Shown here: piece after piece, positions 8,187-12,130 of the stretch
How the letters are laid out: the number at the start of each line of letters is the position of its first letter
Numbering within the stretch: position 1 is the first letter of the stretch
Assembly: GCA_016703325.1 (NCBI GenBank)
Contig: JADJCH010000069.1
Location: 1 to 12,130 of the forward strand
Source of the DNA: Burkholderiales bacterium
GTDB lineage: Bacteria; Pseudomonadota; Gammaproteobacteria; Burkholderiales; Burkholderiaceae_C
DNA length: 12,130 nt
Direction of reading: 5' to 3'
Notes under the pieces: generated by a model
What the model saw: only the letters and a program-made list of their open reading frames with translations
What the model was told of the DNA's origin: nothing
Database searches by the model: none
Made by a program: the position numbers and the translations under genes

Positions 8187-8879
8187 TCACCCCGGGTTCG
8201 GCAGCTGCAGTCGGGTCGCCAGCTCGTCCAGCCGGTCCAGGTAACCGTCGGCGGGCACACCACGGATCGGTTCGCCGTGGTTGTAGCCATAACTCACCAG
8301 CCACACCGGGCAACCGGCGGCGCGGGCGGCCTGGGCGTCGTTGCTGGAGTCGCCGATCATCCACGTGGCCGCCGGTGCGGTACCCAGCGCACGACAGGTT
8401 TCCAGCAGCGGCAGCGGGTCGGGCTTCTTGCGCGCGAAGGCATCGCCGCCGAACACCACCTCGAAGAATCCGTCCAGCCCCTTGCTGGCCAGCAGCGGGC
8501 GGGCGAAGGCGGTGGGCTTGTTGGTCAGGCAGGCCAGCCGCAGCCCGGCGGCGCGCAGGCGCTGCAGGCCCTCGACCACGCCCGGGTAGACGGCCGAGTG
8601 CTGACCGTTGATCGCCAGGTAGTGGCGCTGGTAGGCCGCCCAGGCCGCGTCGTACAACGCTGCGTCGCCGCCAACCTGGGCCAGCGTGCGGCGCAGCAGG
8701 TGCTCGCTGCCCTTGCCGACGGTCATCTCGACGAAAGCCCGGTCCACCACCGGCAGGCCGAGCTCGCCCAGTGTCAGGCCGAGTGCGACGACGAAGTCGC
8801 CGAGGGTGTCGACCATCGTGCCGTCCAGATCGATGATGGCGGCATGCACAGGGTCACGGTGTAAGTGAAGAGAGTTCAA
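8187..8879 (-). CDS. gph: Phosphoglycolate phosphatase (HAD family)
   Basis: Hydrolyses 2-phosphoglycolate to glycolate, a clean-up step for oxidative DNA damage and RuBisCO by-products. The 230-residue protein shows all HAD motifs: IIDLDGTMVDT (nucleophile Asp17, Asp19), LACLTNKPT (motif II Thr at about 119), the conserved lysine in ARKKPDPLPL (about 151-152) and WMIGDSSNDAQAARAAG (Asp177, Asp181). The cap helices lie at about 30-95. An in-frame TAG stands just upstream and no ATG precedes the nucleophile, so the start must be TTG at 8879 or GTG at 8849. Neither has a well-spaced ribosome site (AAGGGA lies 14 bases before the TTG). gph is commonly next to trpE in beta- and gammaproteobacteria; here the efflux pair lies between them. 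A related HAD phosphatase cannot be excluded, but the family is certain. Confidence 0.85.
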   Translation of the reverse strand: MNSLHLHRDPVHAAIIDLDGTMVDTLGDFVVALGLTLGELGLPVVDRAFVEMTVGKGSEHLLRRTLAQVGGDAALYDAAWAAYQRHYLAINGQHSAVYPGVVEGLQRLRAAGLRLACLTNKPTAFARPLLASKGLDGFFEVVFGGDAFARKKPDPLPLLETCRALGTAPAATWMIGDSSNDAQAARAAGCPVWLVSYGYNHGEPIRGVPADGYLDRLDELATRLQLPNPG

Positions 8880-8994
8880 AACGTGTGTCTAGATCCCTTG
8901 GAAATCTGAGTCTACTGGGCGAGCTGGAACCCATGGAGTCCGCGCGCGCTCATCGACCTGTGACCCTGATTGCAACGCACGGGGCGCAACATGC
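8880..8994. other. Short gap between GST gene and gph, nothing assigned
   Basis: 115 bp with no ORF on either strand that I can support, no hairpin with a T-tail and no clear promoter. It may carry the gph promoter, since gph is too far from the GST gene for tight coupling. Confidence 0.5.
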
Positions 8995-9612
8995 TCAGGC
9001 GATCGCCTGCAGCCCCCGCACCACCGCGGGCCGCGCCGCGATGCGTTCGACCCAGCCTTGCACTGCCGGGTAGTCGTCGAGCCGCACGCCGGCGTACTGT
9101 GGCGCACGCAACCAGCCGAAGTTCATGACGTCGGCCACCGAGTAGCTCCGGCCCGCCAGCCACGGCGTGCTCTGCAGGCGTGCTTCGAGCACCGCGGTCA
9201 GGCGATTGGCTTCCGCCTGGTACCGGCCGATGGCCAGCGGCAGCTGTTCGCTGTGGCGCGCGAACCAGCCCGCCTGCCCGAACATCGGCCCGATGCCGCC
9301 GACCTGGAAGAAGGTGTACTCCAGCGCGTGGATGCGTTCGATCGGGTCACCCGGCATCAGCCCCGGGAACTTCTCGGCCAGGTACCAGAGGATGGCCCCT
9401 GACTCGAACACGCTCAAAGGCACGCCACCCGGGCCGTCCGGGTCGACGATGGCCGGGATGCGGCCGTTCGGGTTCAGTCGCAGGAACTCCGGGCGCTTCT
9501 GCTCGTTGGCACCGAGGTTGATGCGGTGCACGTGGTAGGGAACGCCGAGTTCTTCGAGAGCGATGGGAACCTTCACGCCGTTGGGCGTGTTGGCGGTGTA
9601 GACGTCGATCAT
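8995..9612 (-). CDS. Glutathione S-transferase, YfcG/Ure2-like (nu class)
   Basis: A cytosolic GST of 205 residues starting at ATG 9612, with AAGGA 6 bases upstream. The thioredoxin-fold N-terminal domain begins MIDVYTANTPNGVKV. Thr9 and Asn11 of the TPNG motif correspond to the glutathione-contacting residues of YfcG-type enzymes, which have disulfide-bond reductase activity rather than strong classic transferase activity. The cis-Pro region is NGRIPAIVDPD (about 49-59), and ESGAILWYLAEK (70-81) is the gamma-glutamyl binding segment. The all-helical C-terminal domain includes LAGRSYSVADVMNFGW (152-167, the capping-box region). The frame is open upstream to 9981, but that overlaps the flavoprotein gene and is a shadow. 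The gap to the preceding gene is 26 bases, so co-transcription is likely. Thiol-redox or detoxification work fits the flavoprotein neighbour; the true substrate is unknown. Confidence 0.88.
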   Translation of the reverse strand: MIDVYTANTPNGVKVPIALEELGVPYHVHRINLGANEQKRPEFLRLNPNGRIPAIVDPDGPGGVPLSVFESGAILWYLAEKFPGLMPGDPIERIHALEYTFFQVGGIGPMFGQAGWFARHSEQLPLAIGRYQAEANRLTAVLEARLQSTPWLAGRSYSVADVMNFGWLRAPQYAGVRLDDYPAVQGWVERIAARPAVVRGLQAIA

Positions 9613-9638
9613 GGTTGTCCTTTTCAGCAAGCTGTGTT

Positions 9639-11087
9639 TCACGCGCCGGGGCCGCAGTCCAGGCAGCGCTCCACCGGCACCGGCCCCATGCGCAGCGCGC
9701 GCTGGAGCTGGCGCAGCGCCGTGCGCAGGCCTTCTTCCACCACCGGGTGGTAGAACGGGCTGTCCAGCATCTGCTGCACGGTGTCGCCGCGTTGCGCCGA
9801 CCAGGCCAGCAGATGGCCGATGTGCTCGGCCGCGGGTCCCAGCATCTCTGCGCCCAGGAAGCGGCCGGTGCCCGCCTCGCCATAGACGTGCAAGGCACCC
9901 TGGTTGCGGCCCATCACGCGGCTGCGCCCCTGGTCGTCGAAGGTGACGCGTCCAGTCTCGAAAGCGACGCCGCTGGCGCACAGCTCGGCATGGCTGGCCC
10001 CGGCCAGTGCGATCTGCGGCTCGCTGAACACCACCGCCAGCGGCGCGCGGCGTGGCCGCATGCGCACGTCGGGGAAGCGGCCGGCGTTGTCGCCAGCGAT
10101 CCGCCCTTCGTCGGCCGCCTCGTGCAGCAGCGGGCGGTCCTCGTTCACATCGCCGGCGATGAACACAGGACGATCCGCCACCTGGGCGCTGCGGCGGTCG
10201 TGGACCGGGATGCCTTGCGCGTCCAACGGCAGCGTGGTGTGTTCAAGACCCAGTGGGTCGACGTTCGGTCGGCGCCCGGTGGCGGCCAGCAGCCAGTCGA
10301 AGCGTTCCTCGTGCACGCTGCCGTCGTGGCCGATGGCACGCATCACCACGTCGTCACCGTCGCGGCGCGGCTCCATCGCTGCGAGGTCCGTGCTCAAGGG
10401 CAGTTCCGCGCCGAAGACCTGGCGCGTCAGCGCCTGCAGGGCCGGGTCGGTGAGCGGGCCGACACGCTGGGTGCGGCCGTACAGCCGCACCCGCACACCC
10501 AGCCGGTGCAGCGCCTGTGCCAGCTCCAGGCCGATGACCCCCGCTCCCACCACCGCGACCGAGCCCGGCAGGTCGGTCCAGTCGAAGACATCGTCGTTGA
10601 CGATCAGCCGGTCACCCAGCGCGGCGCGCCAGGCTGCGGGGACGTTGGGCCGGGAACCGGTGGCGATGACGATGCGCTGCGCGCGCACCTGCGTCGCACC
10701 CACCTGCAGGGTGTGGTCATCGACGAAGCGAGCGTGGCCTATCAAGCGGTGCTCGGCAGGCCAGCGCTGCACGGCGTCGACGACGAAGCCGACGAAGCGG
10801 TCGCGTTCGCTGCGCACACGCGCCATCACGGCGCGGCCATCGATCGCCGCAGGCCCGGCCATGACGCCGAAGCGCGCCGCGCCGGCCACCGCATGCGCGG
10901 CCTCGGCCGCCGCAATCAGCAGCTTGCTCGGCATGCAGCCGACACGCGCGCAGGTGGTGCCGTAAACACCGCTCTCGATGACCAGCACGCGCGGCGTGTG
11001 CTCCAGCGCCGCGCGGTAGGCCGACATGCCGGCGGTGCCGGCACCGATGATGGCAACGTCGGTCTCGATGACGAGGTTCTGGTTCAT
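9639..11087 (-). CDS. FAD-dependent disulfide oxidoreductase, dihydrolipoamide-dehydrogenase-like, with C-terminal CxxC
   Basis: Class I pyridine nucleotide-disulfide oxidoreductase of 482 residues. ATG at 11087 is chosen for its AGGGAG 5-6 bases upstream; a GTG seven codons earlier lacks one. FAD Rossmann motif VAIIGAGTAG at 11-20; redox pair Cys46/Cys51 in GTTCARVGCMPSKLL; second Rossmann motif VVGAGVIGLELA at 179-190; FAD-contacting AGDVNEDRPLLHEA at 311-324; dimer-domain His447 and Glu452 in FYHPVVEEGLRTAL, the usual catalytic dyad spacing. After the second Rossmann beta strand there is YGRTQR (Arg205, Arg208) instead of an acidic residue, which suggests NADPH over NADH. The tail ends CLDCGPGA (Cys475, Cys478), beyond the usual lipoamide dehydrogenase end. 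No E1/E2 dehydrogenase genes are near, so it is unlikely to be the E3 of a 2-oxoacid complex. Product databases would probably call it dihydrolipoyl dehydrogenase. Confidence 0.87.
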   Translation of the reverse strand: MNQNLVIETDVAIIGAGTAGMSAYRAALEHTPRVLVIESGVYGTTCARVGCMPSKLLIAAAEAAHAVAGAARFGVMAGPAAIDGRAVMARVRSERDRFVGFVVDAVQRWPAEHRLIGHARFVDDHTLQVGATQVRAQRIVIATGSRPNVPAAWRAALGDRLIVNDDVFDWTDLPGSVAVVGAGVIGLELAQALHRLGVRVRLYGRTQRVGPLTDPALQALTRQVFGAELPLSTDLAAMEPRRDGDDVVMRAIGHDGSVHEERFDWLLAATGRRPNVDPLGLEHTTLPLDAQGIPVHDRRSAQVADRPVFIAGDVNEDRPLLHEAADEGRIAGDNAGRFPDVRMRPRRAPLAVVFSEPQIALAGASHAELCASGVAFETGRVTFDDQGRSRVMGRNQGALHVYGEAGTGRFLGAEMLGPAAEHIGHLLAWSAQRGDTVQQMLDSPFYHPVVEEGLRTALRQLQRALRMGPVPVERCLDCGPGA

Positions 11088-11104
11088 GGCAGCTCCCTGC
11101 GTGT

Positions 11105-11587
11105 TCACAGGCCCAGCCCGCTCAAGCCCGGATGGTCGTCGGGCCGGCGGCCCTGTGGCCAGTGGAACTTGCGGTCCTGGGCGGCGATGGGCTTGTCGTT
11201 GATGCTGGCGAAGCGCCGGTGCATGAGGCCGAGGTCATCGAACTCCCAGTTCTCGTTGCCGTAGGAGCGGAACCAGTTGCCGGCATCGTCGCGCCACTCG
11301 TAGGCAAAGCGCACGGCGATGCGGTGGCCGTCATGGGCCCACAGTTCCTTGATCAGGCGGTAGTCCAGTTCCCGCGCCCATTTGCGCTCCAGGAAAGCCT
11401 GCACCTGCTCGCGGCCCTGCGGGAACTCGGCGCGGTTGCGCCAGACCGTGTCCACCGTGTACGCCAGCGCCACGCGCTGCGGGTCACGCGTGTTCCAGGC
11501 GTCTTCGGCAAGGCGCACCTTCTGCGCCGCGGTCTCGCGAGTGAACGGGGGCAGCGGCGGACGGGGTGAGGTCGTGTGGGTCAACAT
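11105..11587 (-). CDS. NTF2-like / DUF1348 family protein
   Basis: A small 160-residue protein starting at ATG 11587 with GGAG 8 bases upstream. It matches the DUF1348 (nuclear transport factor 2-like, SnoaL-type fold) family throughout: PPFTRETAAQKVRLAEDAWN, the WRNR motif, FLERKWARELDYRLIKELWA, HRIAVRFAYEWRDDAGNWFR, SYGNENWEFDDLGLMHRR, ASINDKPI and the terminal RKFHW. The fold is a cone-shaped barrel that binds small molecules, and the biochemical role of this family is not established. There is no signal peptide, so it is cytosolic. The tail after RKFHW (GRRPDDHPGLSGLGL) is a small extension. It is first in the cluster: its stop is 17 bases before the flavoprotein ATG, so the two are surely co-transcribed. 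The LysR gene diverges from it and is the likely regulator. The open frame upstream to 12046 is an antisense shadow of the LysR gene. Confidence 0.85.
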   Translation of the reverse strand: MLTHTTSPRPPLPPFTRETAAQKVRLAEDAWNTRDPQRVALAYTVDTVWRNRAEFPQGREQVQAFLERKWARELDYRLIKELWAHDGHRIAVRFAYEWRDDAGNWFRSYGNENWEFDDLGLMHRRFASINDKPIAAQDRKFHWPQGRRPDDHPGLSGLGL

Positions 11588-11695
11588 GATGGAAGCTCCA
11601 GGTGCAGGTCTCGGTGGCCAACGAACTTTGCGCGATGGCGGCTGCGCAGAGAATCCGTGTGCGAGCCAAGACAGCCTTTCTGAACCGGAAACAAC
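11588..11695. promoter_or_regulatory. Divergent promoter region between the DUF1348 gene and the LysR gene
   Basis: A 108-bp divergent gap, the usual site for a LysR protein to act on its own and the opposite promoter. An inverted repeat TGCGC-N10-GCGCA lies at 11629-11648, near the middle, and is a candidate LysR-type binding element. I see no convincing -35/-10 pair in either direction. Confidence 0.5.
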
Positions 11696-12130
11696 ATGGA
11701 CCGTCTGCAAGCCATGACCACCTTCGTCGCCGTCGTCGACAGCGGCGGCTTTGCCAGTGCGGCGCGCAAGCTCAACCTCTCGCCGCCGGTGGTGACGCGG
11801 GCGGTGGCGGAGCTGGAAGAACGGCTGGGCCTGCGGCTGCTCACCCGCACCACGCGCGTGGTGCGGGTCACGGACGCCGGCGCCCAGTTCGCCGAGGACT
11901 GCCGCCGCATCCTGGCCGACATCGACCAGGCCGAGACGGTCGCGACCGGCACGCATGCCACCCCACGCGGCACCCTCACGCTGACCGCGCCGGTGCTGTT
12001 CGGCCAGCTCTACGTCACGCCGGTCCTGGTGCGCTACCTGCAGCAATATCCCGAAGTTGATGCGCAGTGCCTGTTCCTGGACCGGGTGGTCAACGTCGTC
12101 GAGGAGGGCATCGACGTGGCGGTGCGCATC
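11696..12130 (+). CDS. LysR-family transcriptional regulator, N-terminal part (cut by the right edge)
   Basis: The only plus-strand gene. ATG at 11696 opens a frame to the window edge (145 codons, no stop). It begins MDRLQAMTTFVAVVDSGGFA, and the winged helix-turn-helix covers about residues 4-62: GGFASAARKLNLSPPVVTRAVAELEERLGLRLLTRTTR, then VRVTDAG, typical of the AaeR/DsdC-like LysR branch. A linker helix (about 63-88) follows, and the effector domain starts with GTLTLTAPVLFGQLYVTPVL. The ribosome site is weak (GGAAA 5 bases upstream). It is transcribed away from the DUF1348-flavoprotein-GST cluster, which it probably controls. The inducer is unknown. Confidence 0.92.
   Translation, partial: MDRLQAMTTFVAVVDSGGFASAARKLNLSPPVVTRAVAELEERLGLRLLTRTTRVVRVTDAGAQFAEDCRRILADIDQAETVATGTHATPRGTLTLTAPVLFGQLYVTPVLVRYLQQYPEVDAQCLFLDRVVNVVEEGIDVAVRI

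Noticed and set aside
8062..8364. 100-residue N-terminal extension of the membrane fusion protein
   Set aside because: It overlaps gph and has no family similarity. The MSFSKLL start gives a proper signal peptide.
9639..11087. Lpd/E3 of pyruvate or 2-oxoglutarate dehydrogenase
   Set aside because: No E1 or E2 genes nearby, arginines at the cofactor-specificity loop and an extra C-terminal CxxC argue for a different reductase.
9615..11264. 549-codon open frame on the plus strand
   Set aside because: Antisense shadow of the flavoprotein gene, with low-complexity His/Arg/Ala-rich translation and no ribosome site.
11588..12046. N-terminal extension of the DUF1348 protein
   Set aside because: It is antisense to the LysR gene; the ATG at 11587 has a ribosome site and matches the family start.

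Overview
The window is GC-rich DNA with codon use and gene order typical of a betaproteobacterium. The protein flavour (TrpE, TrpD, the GST and the DUF1348-type protein) points to Burkholderiales of the Rubrivivax/Leptothrix/Roseateles kind. That placement is inferred from sequence recall, not from a search. All genes but the last lie on the minus strand, so the biological order runs from right to left.

From right to left: a LysR-type regulator (plus strand, cut by the right edge at 12130) diverges over 108 bp from a tight minus-strand cluster. That cluster holds an NTF2-like/DUF1348 protein, a dihydrolipoamide-dehydrogenase-like flavoprotein with an unusual C-terminal CxxC, and a YfcG-type glutathione transferase. 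It reads as a thiol/redox or detoxification unit under the LysR protein. Next comes gph (phosphoglycolate phosphatase, forced non-ATG start). A two-gene RND efflux unit follows (membrane fusion protein, then inner-membrane pump). The pump gene is split by one single-base frameshift near 4487.

The left end is the tryptophan operon trpE-trpG-trpD-trpC. Just upstream of trpE, in the 384-bp gap after the RND gene, I find a good sigma70-type promoter (3759-3789). It is followed almost at once by a 25-codon ORF (3671-3748) with two Trp codons (Trp-Pro-Trp) near its stop, and then by mutually exclusive stem candidates. This looks like a trpL leader peptide and attenuator, possibly translated from a near-leaderless mRNA. 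It is the most interesting element of the window.

From about position 2642 to the left edge the trp genes carry at least fifteen small indels. The conserved protein sequence continues in another frame after each one, whereas the other 9.5 kb carries only one. The simplest reading is poor consensus quality at a contig end, with decay of the operon as the less likely alternative. gph and trpE are commonly adjacent in beta- and gammaproteobacteria, so the RND pair looks like an insertion between them.

I see no tRNA, rRNA, CRISPR array, insertion sequence or phage gene. The long plus-strand ORFs are antisense shadows.
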